Positions 8,859 through 16,977 of a DNA stretch of 64,000 nt are shown piece by piece. A program made the translations under genes and the position numbers. The notes below the pieces were generated by a model. That model did no database searches. It had not been told where the DNA came from and worked only from the letters and a program-made list of their open reading frames with translations. This DNA comes from Murimonas intestini (lineage in GTDB: Bacteria > Bacillota > Clostridia > Lachnospirales > Lachnospiraceae). Positions within the stretch are counted from its first letter, which is position 1; the number at the start of each line of letters is the position of its first letter. The DNA lies in the NCBI GenBank assembly GCA_003148945.1, contig QGGY01000003.1, positions 124,001-188,000 of the forward strand. Reading direction: 5' to 3'.

Positions 8859-9293
8859 TCAGGCCAGCTTTTGGAACATTGTTTTTATATGGGCCAGAAG
8901 CTCTTCTTCTGGAACCATGAATACAATGGCGGCGAGGCAGAGAGTGATGTCAGGAACCTGTGAAGATTTTCTGGTCACTTTTTCTTCTGTCACAGAATAC
9001 ATCTCGGCCCGGTGGATATCAAGAGATGCTTTGATATGTCCAATTATGCCGCCATGGGCGTTGATCTTAGATGCCAGCTCTTCAAGAAGCTCTGTGAGTC
9101 TTATCCCCAGCGCCTCTGCATCCATACATGTATGATACTGGGCGGAAACAATACATGCCCCATCCTGGAGATGTGAGGATATTGAAGGGTTTTTATTTTC
9201 AGTTTCGTGCCGGCATTCATTGCAGGCACATCCATCTTCATGTGTATGGGCATGTCCGCTGTGGTCATGTCCTGTATGGATATGGTCATTCAT
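8859..9293 (-). CDS. His-rich putative metal-binding protein downstream of CobW GTPase
   Basis: A 144-residue protein of no recognised family. The N-terminus (residues 1-30) is a metal-binding run with about eight His, followed by CACNEC; a soluble region of about 105 residues follows. Its ATG overlaps the CobW stop by 4 bases, so the two are co-translated. In many CobW-family proteins a His-rich linker joins the GTPase to a C-terminal domain; here the GTPase is short and the His-rich stretch begins a separate protein, which suggests a split metallochaperone (inference). It is the last gene of the five-gene methyltransferase-like operon and is followed by a hairpin shared with the convergent UvrD-like gene. 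Confidence 0.7.
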   Translation of the reverse strand: MNDHIHTGHDHSGHAHTHEDGCACNECRHETENKNPSISSHLQDGACIVSAQYHTCMDAEALGIRLTELLEELASKINAHGGIIGHIKASLDIHRAEMYSVTEEKVTRKSSQVPDITLCLAAIVFMVPEEELLAHIKTMFQKLA

Positions 9294-9895
9294 TCTTCCA
9301 CCCCCAGTACCTTTTGCCAGATCCTGCTGTCTATTTTATCCAGAGCTGATGTGCGGATGATCTGTGCATCCTGATTCATTTCACGGAGTTCTGCCTCCAT
9401 TTGGGACAGTGCGTCCTCTGATGCCAGATCTGTCTTGTTGATCAGGATAATGTCCGCCCTTTCCGCCTGGCCCTCCAGAAGAGCATGCATTGGTATGCGC
9501 AGGCGGCTCCAGCGGGAAGCATCTGTGACAGTGCAGATCCGGGAATACATCCCTATTCCGCCCGCCAGATTATCCTGGATCAGTTCGGGATAAGCAAGCC
9601 CTGTAGTTTCTATGACCAGCCAGTCAGGATGGCAGCTTTCTGCTATGCCGGCAGCTGCGGCCACCAGCTCTCCCGAGAGGGTGCAGCATGCGCAGCCATT
9701 GAAGAGATTCTCCACATTGAATCCATTCCCGCGCAGCAATTTATCATCAATTCCCTCTTTACCCACCTCGTTTTCCAGGATAACCACTTTATAAGCGGAA
9801 TCGGAATCTGAGGAATCTGTCATATAGCGGGCCAGCTGCATCAGAAGAGAAGTCTTTCCCGAGCCGAGGAAACCGCCGAGAATTAAAACTTTCAT
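9290..9895 (-). CDS. Short CobW/UreG-type (COG0523) GTPase, putative zinc or cobalt metallochaperone
   Basis: A 201-residue G3E-family GTPase. Walker A is GGFLGSGKTSL (residues 7-17), the metal-binding CxCC motif is in NGCACCTLSGEL, Walker B is WLVIETTGLAYP and the base-specificity motif is INKTDLA. It lacks the CobW C-terminal domain (family members usually have 300-400 residues). The ATG at 9895 has AGGA about 10 bases upstream; a GTG at 9904 would leave no room for a ribosome site. The family inserts or delivers zinc, cobalt or nickel to client enzymes. The gene sits 15 bases after a uroporphyrinogen-decarboxylase-fold protein with a complete zinc-ligand set, its likely client by context. 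Confidence 0.85.
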   Translation of the reverse strand: MKVLILGGFLGSGKTSLLMQLARYMTDSSDSDSAYKVVILENEVGKEGIDDKLLRGNGFNVENLFNGCACCTLSGELVAAAAGIAESCHPDWLVIETTGLAYPELIQDNLAGGIGMYSRICTVTDASRWSRLRIPMHALLEGQAERADIILINKTDLASEDALSQMEAELREMNQDAQIIRTSALDKIDSRIWQKVLGVEE

Positions 9896-9910
9896 TAATA
9901 TCACATCCTA

Positions 9911-10942
9911 CTATTTATAAAAGGAATCCCCATATTTGTATACTTCATCAAATAGGATCCCATTTTTGCGGATCATGTCCTGGTCATCCATGGCTCCCAG
10001 ATATCCTCCGCACCAGCAGAAGCCGCCGCCTTTGGCATACATATCCATAGTGTCCCTCACAGACTGGCGTATTTCTTCTTCTGTGACGTCAGGGGCGCCC
10101 AGACGGTCTCTGGCATCCCAGCAGCCCATAAGTACGATCTTATTGCCGTACTTTTCTTTGATCCCCTTCAGGTCATTGCAGGTCTGGGCAGGATCCCAGG
10201 CATTGATGCCGATGGAGAGCCAGTCGTCGATCAGCCCCTCTGCCCTGCCGCAGTTGTGCATAGTCATGGGGATGCCTGCGTCACGTCCGAATTTGGCCTG
10301 CCGGTCGTGGAATGGGAGGACCAGGTCGCGGTACATCTGTTCAGATATAAACGGAGCCTGCCAGGCTGCTGTGTCGTCCATGAGTGTCAGCACATCAGGC
10401 TGGACATAGGGCATTATATTTCTTGTAACCTCTGTATAAAAGTCACACATATAATCAAAAAGTGCATAGACCTCCTCAGGCTCTTCATACATGGCGCACA
10501 GTCCTTCTGTGAACCCCATAAATGCCATAAGATTCTGGAAATATCCAAAATGGAGGTTTAGTGCGATGGCAGTGTCCTCTCTGTTTACGCCCATTTTGAA
10601 GAAGCCTTCCAGCTGCCTTTTTGCCATAGCCTCCCAGTCAATACCATCCAGGGAGGGGGCCTTGATGACATCGCGCCAGCGGCGGATGTCATCAAGAATG
10701 TAGTTGCCGGGTTCAGGGAGCAGAGCTCCGCCTGTTTCTTTGGTTGGGACAAAAGTAGTGCCCCAGACGTCTTTTCCGCCGCCCTTAAACCGGAAATCCG
10801 CCAGTATCTCAGGCTCCAGCATGCATGAAGTGCAGGGCCTTTCCATTCCGGGCATGGGGCCGAAGCTGTATACAGGGATCCAGTCAGGCTGTTCGCCCCG
10901 GAGAGTCTTCAGATAATTTGTTTTTTCTGTTGGTTTAGCCAT
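9911..10942 (-). CDS. Uroporphyrinogen decarboxylase-fold (MtaA/MtbA-like) methyltransferase family protein, zinc-ligand set complete
   Basis: A 343-residue URO-D superfamily protein. The key feature is a zinc-type motif: H229-x-C231 (in MHNCGRAEG) and a Cys at 309 (GGGFCWCGG), 78 residues after C231, close to the H-x-C...C spacing of the methanogen MtbA/MtaA methylcobamide:CoM methyltransferases. Those enzymes activate a thiol with zinc to accept or give a methyl group. Strong ribosome site AGGAGG precedes the ATG. No corrinoid-binding protein, which such enzymes usually pair with, is in the window. It lies between a GPH transporter and a CobW GTPase in one operon. Substrate unknown; true haem-pathway decarboxylase activity is unlikely given the context. 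Confidence 0.8.
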   Translation of the reverse strand: MAKPTEKTNYLKTLRGEQPDWIPVYSFGPMPGMERPCTSCMLEPEILADFRFKGGGKDVWGTTFVPTKETGGALLPEPGNYILDDIRRWRDVIKAPSLDGIDWEAMAKRQLEGFFKMGVNREDTAIALNLHFGYFQNLMAFMGFTEGLCAMYEEPEEVYALFDYMCDFYTEVTRNIMPYVQPDVLTLMDDTAAWQAPFISEQMYRDLVLPFHDRQAKFGRDAGIPMTMHNCGRAEGLIDDWLSIGINAWDPAQTCNDLKGIKEKYGNKIVLMGCWDARDRLGAPDVTEEEIRQSVRDTMDMYAKGGGFCWCGGYLGAMDDQDMIRKNGILFDEVYKYGDSFYK

Positions 10943-10953
10943 TGCAGTACCTC

Positions 10954-12357
10954 CTATTTTCCGGCAGCTTTTTTGGCATTTTCAGCTGCATAGAATTCAG
11001 CATCTTTATCAGTGATCTTATATCCTGCCTGCATGATCAGAGCGCCAATGAGAACAAGCGCGGCGGGGATCAGCGAGAGAAGGATCATAAACTGGTTCTG
11101 GAAGGTCTCGGTGATCTCAATGCCATAGTGATAGCCTATAATGGACAGCCCGTAAGTGGCGATGGCGCCTCCGAGGGCCATACCGATCTTCATAGGAACA
11201 GAGTACATGGAGATGGCAATATCTCTTGTATCCTTTCCAGTCTTATAGAGATGATACTCCCCGCAGTCGATAAAATAATTAGCTCCAAAGCTGCTGAACA
11301 GATAGACGGCACCTCCGCCGATGGCTCCGATGATCATATAAAGGATCCAGTTGCCTCCGATGAAGTAGACAAAAGCGTAGGCGATACCGTATATCAGCAG
11401 GGCAGTGACAAAGGATTTCTTTTTGCCGAGTTTTCCGCCCAGCTTGGGAATGAACAGAGAGGCGGCAAAACCTGTGATCGTGCCTATTGTCATGGAGTAG
11501 CTCATCTTCATATAATCGCCCACGATATAGCTGAAGTAATAGGCGCCTAGGCCTGAGATGATATATAATCCTACATAATAGATTGTGTAAGCCATAAAGA
11601 GCACAAGCAGCTGTTTATTCTGTACAACAGATTTAATCATATCAGCCAGGGTGACTGTTGATCTGGGCGTGCCCCCATGGCCGGCTTTGCCTGAAGGGTC
11701 ACATTCCTTACAAAGGTTTGATACCATCTGGCAACCGAAGATATAAGGGATAGCAAATATAACTGCTACTATCAGGTATGCAAATCCGCCGCCCACGATA
11801 GGTGTCAGCCAGGTTACGAGGGGGATCGTGAGGGCTGATGTGAGAAGCATGGCGACACACATAAACTGTGCTCCTCTGGTGCTCAGGCGGAAACGGTCTG
11901 TAAGGTTAGCCCCTGCCAGCGCAGGTCCAAGGCCGTAATATGCGTTTGTTGTAAAGCTCATTCCTACGTTGAGAAGGATATATCCGATAAAAGATACACC
12001 GATCCTAAATGCCATAGGCCAGCCCGAGGTGTCAAAGAATGAACATACGATCGCAAATACGATCACCCAGCGGAGAACGAGCAGCCAGGAACGGTATTTG
12101 CCCCAGGGCATGCGCACCTTTTCAATAATGCCTCCGCAGATGACTCCTATGACAAAATCAATGATACGGGCAACCAGCAGGGTAGTGGCAACTACAGCCG
12201 GGTCGATCATCAGCTGGTCTGTCATGAAAATGGTCAGATATGTCATCTGTATCATAGCGGCCAGTGATGAAGTGAAGAGATAAAAACCATATTTATTAAC
12301 TTGTTTTCCGGTCAGATCGCCTTTTGGCATAGCCGGTTTAGCAGTCTTATCTGACAT
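10954..12357 (-). CDS. GPH-family (MelB-like) cation-coupled symporter
   Basis: A 467-residue transporter with about twelve hydrophobic segments and an N-terminal start MSDKTAKPAMPKGDLTGKQ. Features of the glycoside-pentoside-hexuronide:cation family include the Asp-rich first loop (FMTDQLMIDPAVVATTLLVARIID is the TM1-2 region) and MPWGKYRSW in the loop between helices 2 and 3, equivalent to GRFRPW in MelB. The ribosome site GGAGGGG lies 8 bases before the ATG. It is flanked on both sides by URO-D-fold proteins 11 to 13 bases away, so it probably imports the small substrate those proteins handle; family members are not limited to sugars. Confidence 0.83.
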   Translation of the reverse strand: MSDKTAKPAMPKGDLTGKQVNKYGFYLFTSSLAAMIQMTYLTIFMTDQLMIDPAVVATTLLVARIIDFVIGVICGGIIEKVRMPWGKYRSWLLVLRWVIVFAIVCSFFDTSGWPMAFRIGVSFIGYILLNVGMSFTTNAYYGLGPALAGANLTDRFRLSTRGAQFMCVAMLLTSALTIPLVTWLTPIVGGGFAYLIVAVIFAIPYIFGCQMVSNLCKECDPSGKAGHGGTPRSTVTLADMIKSVVQNKQLLVLFMAYTIYYVGLYIISGLGAYYFSYIVGDYMKMSYSMTIGTITGFAASLFIPKLGGKLGKKKSFVTALLIYGIAYAFVYFIGGNWILYMIIGAIGGGAVYLFSSFGANYFIDCGEYHLYKTGKDTRDIAISMYSVPMKIGMALGGAIATYGLSIIGYHYGIEITETFQNQFMILLSLIPAALVLIGALIMQAGYKITDKDAEFYAAENAKKAAGK

Positions 12358-12370
12358 AATAACCCCTCCT

Positions 12371-13432
12371 TTATCTGCTTAAGACCTCGCGGCTGTAAGC
12401 ATATAATTCTTCTTCTCCATTTACTTTTCTGTTCATGTTCATATCACCAAACCATGCGATATAACGTCCTGTGGCTCCCAATGTATCTACCTTGCGGCGG
12501 ATCTCATCTATGAGCTCCTCATCAGTGAGGGACGGGTCTGGCAGGAACATGCTGGTCTGGCCAAGGCTGCTTCCGTATTTTTCCATAAGAGCCGTTTTAT
12601 CATTGCAGGTGTCCTGGCCTTCCCAGAAATCAAAGCCTGCCTTGATGAAGTTTGGAAGCTGTACACCCACATTTCCGCAGGAGTGGAAATTGATGTACAT
12701 GCCCTCTGCATGGATAGCGTCATTCATCCTCTTGTAGTGGGGGAGCAGTACTTCCTCAAAAGTGGAGGGCGACATAAATGCATTCTGCTGTGAGCCCATA
12801 TCATCGTGGAAGGTGATACAGTCAGCATGATAATACTTTTTGGCTATCCTGATCAGATCAATGTGGAAATCACAGAGCTTTGTGTAGAATTCATTTAAGG
12901 CCTCCTGTTCTTCCAGGAGATAATAAAAGGTGTCCTCGAAGCTGGTCAGATCTGCCGTCCTTTCAAAAAAACCGTTTACGATCACAAAAAGAGTGGGACG
13001 GTCGGGATCCATGACAGCTTCATAATTTTTTTTGTAGTCCGCCTCCCAGTCGATGCTGCTCAGATCCGGCCATACAAGCTCTTCTTTCCATTTAGTAATG
13101 TCAGAAAGTCTCCTGGTCCCCGGTTCTACCATAGCAGCTGCGGAGAGCGGTTCGTATTTCCACTTGATCCCAAACCAGTCAGTTCCTCCATAGCTTCTGG
13201 CAGTGGCATCCGGCATGACTTCGGGCTGAAGGACATTGAAATCAGACCCCATATTTGGTACCCAGACCGGTTTTTCGCCCCGGCACATCCGGAAAAAGTT
13301 TTCTTTTGGCGTGATGGGAGTGTGGAACCTCCTTGTTGGGAAAGCTGGCATTCCATAGATGCCTGGGACCGCCTGACGGAATTCTACAGGAAATAATTCT
13401 TTTTCGCGGTCAAATGGATAAGCTGTTGTCAT
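12371..13432 (-). CDS. Uroporphyrinogen decarboxylase-fold protein, diverged paralogue lacking the third zinc ligand
   Basis: A 353-residue URO-D superfamily protein and first gene of the minus-strand operon. It shares with its neighbour the H-x-C-G element (H250, C252 in NFHSCGNVG) and the downstream DTCND motif, but the region where the third ligand is expected, 78 residues after C252, reads RYIAWFGDMNMN and has no Cys. The N-terminus is about 35 residues longer than that of the paralogue. AGGAGG precedes the ATG. A 34-base palindrome lies 63-96 bases upstream and covers the predicted -35 region. It may be a partner subunit or have altered chemistry; this is inference from the missing ligand. 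Confidence 0.78.
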   Translation of the reverse strand: MTTAYPFDREKELFPVEFRQAVPGIYGMPAFPTRRFHTPITPKENFFRMCRGEKPVWVPNMGSDFNVLQPEVMPDATARSYGGTDWFGIKWKYEPLSAAAMVEPGTRRLSDITKWKEELVWPDLSSIDWEADYKKNYEAVMDPDRPTLFVIVNGFFERTADLTSFEDTFYYLLEEQEALNEFYTKLCDFHIDLIRIAKKYYHADCITFHDDMGSQQNAFMSPSTFEEVLLPHYKRMNDAIHAEGMYINFHSCGNVGVQLPNFIKAGFDFWEGQDTCNDKTALMEKYGSSLGQTSMFLPDPSLTDEELIDEIRRKVDTLGATGRYIAWFGDMNMNRKVNGEEELYAYSREVLSR

Positions 13433-13479
13433 AATACATTCCTCCTGGATTTTAAATTTCCGAACTATTAATTGTATTA

Positions 13480-13485
13480 ATTATA
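13480..13485 (-). promoter_or_regulatory. -10 box of the methyltransferase-like operon promoter
   Basis: On the minus strand this reads TATAAT, 48 bases before the first gene of the operon. The -35 position, 17 bases further, falls inside the palindrome at 13495-13528 and does not match TTGACA, which suggests activator-dependent transcription. Confidence 0.5.
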
Positions 13486-13494
13486 ACTTTTCGG

Positions 13495-13528
13495 TTTTTT
13501 GTATACTACGTATAGTTGATACAAAAAA
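13495..13528. promoter_or_regulatory. Candidate operator palindrome between PucR-type regulator and methyltransferase-like operon
   Basis: Perfect 10-base arms TTTTTTGTAT and ATACAAAAAA are separated by 14 bases with a TACGTA core. It lies in the divergent intergenic region, over the -35 position of the minus-strand operon, and is a natural binding site for the divergently encoded PucR-type protein. Confidence 0.5.
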
Positions 13529-13656
13529 GAATTGAAAAAATCGGGCATAATTTGTACGATTTGTACTTCTAAGGAAAAGAGGATTGTGATAAAATGTTAA
13601 AGAATGGATCTGAACAATAAAATTTCTGTTGTATTTACATGAAGGAGCGACGTGAA

Positions 13657-15177
13657 TTGAAATTAAGCATGTGGATGATTGCAAACCGCCTGTCTTCCCT
13701 GGACCTGGATCTGGATATCCGGGAGGAGGCAGGACCTGTATTGAAAAGTGCCAGGAGAGTTTATGCTACAAATTGTGTCCATGTATACCAGTCTGGAAAA
13801 GATGTGATATGCAACGGTGAGGGCGACTGTATCAGGATAAAAGATACAAGGATAACGGAAGCATTTGAGATTGTGCAGTGTGTGTTTGATTTTTATGAGG
13901 ACTGGATGTCGGACATCATGGACCTTATAAAAGCAAAGAACTACCGGGAGCTGGTAAACAGCTGCTGGTCAGTCTTCCACAATCCAATGGTGTTATTTGA
14001 CGGCAACTGCAGGGTCCTGGGGCTGAGTGAGCAGTATGCTGCGGATGATCTGGATGAAGAGTGGAGGTATCTGTCTACATATGGCTATACTTCTGTCAAG
14101 GCGATCGACTGCATGAAATATAACGGCCAGAATAAAGATTTTACAAAAATGGGGATGCAGAGGTTTGAGTTTGATGAGGGGCTTATGTACCCGGGGATCA
14201 CTTACAGCCTCTATTTTCAGGATGTGCTCTGCGGAAGGATCAATCTGCTTGAAAAAGAGAGGCGGCTGAATAAAGGCGATTATCAGATCCTGGAGCTGCT
14301 GGCTGACCTTTTAAAGACAGGGATGATGGAGCATGAGGCAGGATATCTTGTGAGCATGAATGAGAACCTGTTTTACAGCCTTTTAGACGGGGGAAAAGTG
14401 GACGAGAGCCAGATGAAGATACAGCTGGACTATCACCACTGGGATCCTCTGGATGTGTTTCAGCTGTATCTGATAGAAATGGGGGAAGAACAGAAGGATA
14501 AGATGGCGATCCTGGCCCATACTATATTGCAGCAGCTTCCGTCCTGCTGTATAATACAGAGGTTTCCTGAAATAGTCGTCATATGTGACGTGACGAAATA
14601 TAATGGGAAAGACGCGAAGCAGACTCTCAGGCTGCTGGCAGGAGAGAGCGGCGTCCACGTATCCTGCGGAATACAGAGCAAAGGAATCTATAATGTACAT
14701 TACCTGCTCAATCAGGCCAGAGCAGCCATCACTTACGGCAGAATGCAGAATCCTGATGAGGTATTTTACCCTTTCTACAGACATGCCATGGATTACATTA
14801 TAGAGTCGTCCAGCCTGGAGGACAGTGTCATGGCCTGCCATGCGGATGTGAGGGAGCTGTGGAGAAGAAAGCAGCAGGGGGATGATATGTTTGAGACGCT
14901 GAAGTGTTATCTGAACAATGAAAGATCTCTTGTGAATACTGCCCAGGCCATGTATCTGCACCGCAATACCCTTGTCTACAGGGTGAGAAAATTGACAGAG
15001 TTTTTAAATGATGAGCTCAATGATGTCTATTCCAGAGACTATATGAAGCTTTCGATCAGGACGCTTGAGCTCTATGAATGGAAAATGAAAAGGAGATATG
15101 ATGGAAAAAATATTGAAACGGGAAGAAGCAAAGACGGAGGATACATGGGCTCTGGAGGATCTGTATCCCTCTGTTGA
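13657..15177 (+). CDS. PucR/CdaR-type transcriptional regulator
   Basis: A 506-residue regulator with a long variable sensory N-terminal part (about residues 1-400) and a C-terminal PucR helix-turn-helix near residue 435 (LNNERSLVNTAQAMYLHRNT, then LVYRVRKLTEFLN). Family members activate catabolic operons in response to a small molecule. I choose the TTG at 13657 because AAGGAG sits 9 bases upstream and the protein then begins MKLSMWMIANRL; the ATG at 13639 precedes that site. It is transcribed divergently from the methyltransferase-like operon, its probable target, through the palindrome at 13495-13528. Its 3' end overlaps pepF by 77 bases, in another frame. Confidence 0.83.
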   Translation: MKLSMWMIANRLSSLDLDLDIREEAGPVLKSARRVYATNCVHVYQSGKDVICNGEGDCIRIKDTRITEAFEIVQCVFDFYEDWMSDIMDLIKAKNYRELVNSCWSVFHNPMVLFDGNCRVLGLSEQYAADDLDEEWRYLSTYGYTSVKAIDCMKYNGQNKDFTKMGMQRFEFDEGLMYPGITYSLYFQDVLCGRINLLEKERRLNKGDYQILELLADLLKTGMMEHEAGYLVSMNENLFYSLLDGGKVDESQMKIQLDYHHWDPLDVFQLYLIEMGEEQKDKMAILAHTILQQLPSCCIIQRFPEIVVICDVTKYNGKDAKQTLRLLAGESGVHVSCGIQSKGIYNVHYLLNQARAAITYGRMQNPDEVFYPFYRHAMDYIIESSSLEDSVMACHADVRELWRRKQQGDDMFETLKCYLNNERSLVNTAQAMYLHRNTLVYRVRKLTEFLNDELNDVYSRDYMKLSIRTLELYEWKMKRRYDGKNIETGRSKDGGYMGSGGSVSLC

Positions 15178-16894
15178 AACATTCAGGGCGGACGCAGCCA
15201 GGTTAGAGGAACTGTACAGGGCTTTTGAAGGATATAAAGGAAAGCTGGGTGAAGGCGGGGCCTTATTTCTGAAGATGCTGGATGACTACTGCGAAATGAA
15301 CCAGCTCTTTGAAAGGCTGTATGTATACGCAAATCAGAAGCTGCATGAGGACCTGGGAAACAGTGAGTCGCAGCAGCTGGCAGGGGAGACGCAGGTAATG
15401 ATGAACATCCTGAACGGCGCCTCTGCATTTATGGTTCCTGAGATCCTCAGCCTTCCGGCAGAGAAGCTGGAGGAGTATTTTCAGGAGGAGGCAGGACTGT
15501 CAAAATACAGGTGTTTTCTGGATGATATCATGAGGCAGAAAGCCCATACGCTTCCGCTGGCCATGGAGGAGCTGCTTGCAAGGGCTGATGAGCTGGGACA
15601 GGGGCCGTCCAATATCTACTCCATGTTTAATAACGCTGATATCAGATTCGAAGACGTGAGAAATGATAAGGGCGAGGTTATGCCGCTGACACAGGGCAGA
15701 TATATCATGTATCTGGAGAGCGCCGACAGAGAGCTGAGGAAGCAGGCCTTCCAGAACCTGTATAAGAGCTATTCAGGTTTTCAGAACACTATGGGAGCGC
15801 TCTTTGACGCAAACGCCAGACAGGCTGATTTTTTTGCTAAAGAGAAGAAATATGCAAATGCCCTGGAAGCAGCCCTGGATGCCTCAAATGTGCCTCTTTC
15901 TGTATATGAGAAGCTGATAGAAAGCGTACACAGGCACCAGCCTGTGCTGCACCGTTATATGCGTCTGAGAAAAAGGGTGCTGGGTGTGGAAGAACTTCAC
16001 ATGTACGATATGTATGTGCCCATAGCCAGACAGGCAGATAAGAAGTTCACGTTTGGGGAAGCAAAGGATATGGTTTTAAAAGCTCTGGAGCCCCTTGGAA
16101 GTGATTATGGGGACAGGCTGAGAGAAGGCTTTGAGGGCCGCTGGATCGATGTATATGAGAATCAGGGGAAGAGAACAGGCGCTTATTCCTGGGGCGCTTA
16201 CGGTGTCCATCCGTATGTGCTGCTCAATTACCAGGGGAATTTGAATAATGTCTTCACACTTGCCCATGAGATGGGGCATGCCCTGCATTCCTACTATTCT
16301 GACGAGGCCCAGCCATATATATATGCAGGATACAAGATATTTGTGGCGGAGGTGGCGTCTACCTGCAATGAAGCCCTGATGATCGACTATTGTATAAAGA
16401 ATGCAGAAAGCATGGAAGAGAAAGCTTATTTTATCAATTACTTTCTGGAACAGGTCAGAACCACTCTGTTCAGGCAGACAATGTTTGCGGAGTTTGAAAA
16501 AGCCGCCCACAGTGTGGTAGAGAAGGGAGGAACACTGAATGCCCAGGTTCTCTGCGATACCTATTATAATATGAATAAGAATTATTTTGGGGAAGATGTG
16601 GTGTGTGACGACGAGATCAGGTATGAGTGGGAGAGGATACCGCATTTTTATACACCGTTTTATGTGTATCAGTATGCCACGGGATTTTCAGCTGCTGTGG
16701 CAATTAGCAGAAAGATCCTGGCCCATGAACCGGGGATCGTGGAGAAGTATAAGGAATTTTTGAGCGGCGGCTCTTCCAGGGATCCCATCGAGCTTCTGAA
16801 AATCTGCGGTGTGGATATGACATCTCCCCAGCCGGTGGATGATGCCCTCAGGATGTTTGGGGATTATCTTGGTGAACTGGAGCGTTTGGTTTAG
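15101..16894 (+). CDS. pepF: Oligoendopeptidase F (M3B metallopeptidase)
   Basis: A 597-residue zinc endopeptidase of the M3B family, the normal length for PepF, which cleaves short cytoplasmic peptides. The zinc site is HEMGHALHSYYS (near residue 390), with the third ligand Glu in VASTCNEALM. The N-terminal oligopeptidase-F domain (about residues 110-180) and the helical M3 body are intact, ending with FGDYLGELERL. The ATG at 15101 is preferred over that at 15098 because AGGAG at 15091-15095 gives a 5-base spacing. The start lies inside the 3' end of the regulator gene, suggesting joint transcription, though the function need not be related. Confidence 0.93.
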   Translation: MEKILKREEAKTEDTWALEDLYPSVETFRADAARLEELYRAFEGYKGKLGEGGALFLKMLDDYCEMNQLFERLYVYANQKLHEDLGNSESQQLAGETQVMMNILNGASAFMVPEILSLPAEKLEEYFQEEAGLSKYRCFLDDIMRQKAHTLPLAMEELLARADELGQGPSNIYSMFNNADIRFEDVRNDKGEVMPLTQGRYIMYLESADRELRKQAFQNLYKSYSGFQNTMGALFDANARQADFFAKEKKYANALEAALDASNVPLSVYEKLIESVHRHQPVLHRYMRLRKRVLGVEELHMYDMYVPIARQADKKFTFGEAKDMVLKALEPLGSDYGDRLREGFEGRWIDVYENQGKRTGAYSWGAYGVHPYVLLNYQGNLNNVFTLAHEMGHALHSYYSDEAQPYIYAGYKIFVAEVASTCNEALMIDYCIKNAESMEEKAYFINYFLEQVRTTLFRQTMFAEFEKAAHSVVEKGGTLNAQVLCDTYYNMNKNYFGEDVVCDDEIRYEWERIPHFYTPFYVYQYATGFSAAVAISRKILAHEPGIVEKYKEFLSGGSSRDPIELLKICGVDMTSPQPVDDALRMFGDYLGELERLV

Positions 16895-16977
16895 GCTGAA
16901 AGAAAAAAAGAATAGCACTGGAAAAACGCCGTACTGTATGTTACAATAGTGTTACAAAATAGTTAAAGGTGATAAAG

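Noticed and set aside
9911-13432. Haem-pathway uroporphyrinogen decarboxylase (HemE)
   Set aside because: Two diverged paralogues with H-x-C zinc-type motifs in an operon with a transporter and CobW, and no haem genes nearby, fit the methyltransferase branch of the fold.
13639-13641. ATG as the start of the PucR-type regulator
   Set aside because: The AAGGAG ribosome site at 13642-13647 lies after this ATG and points to the TTG at 13657.
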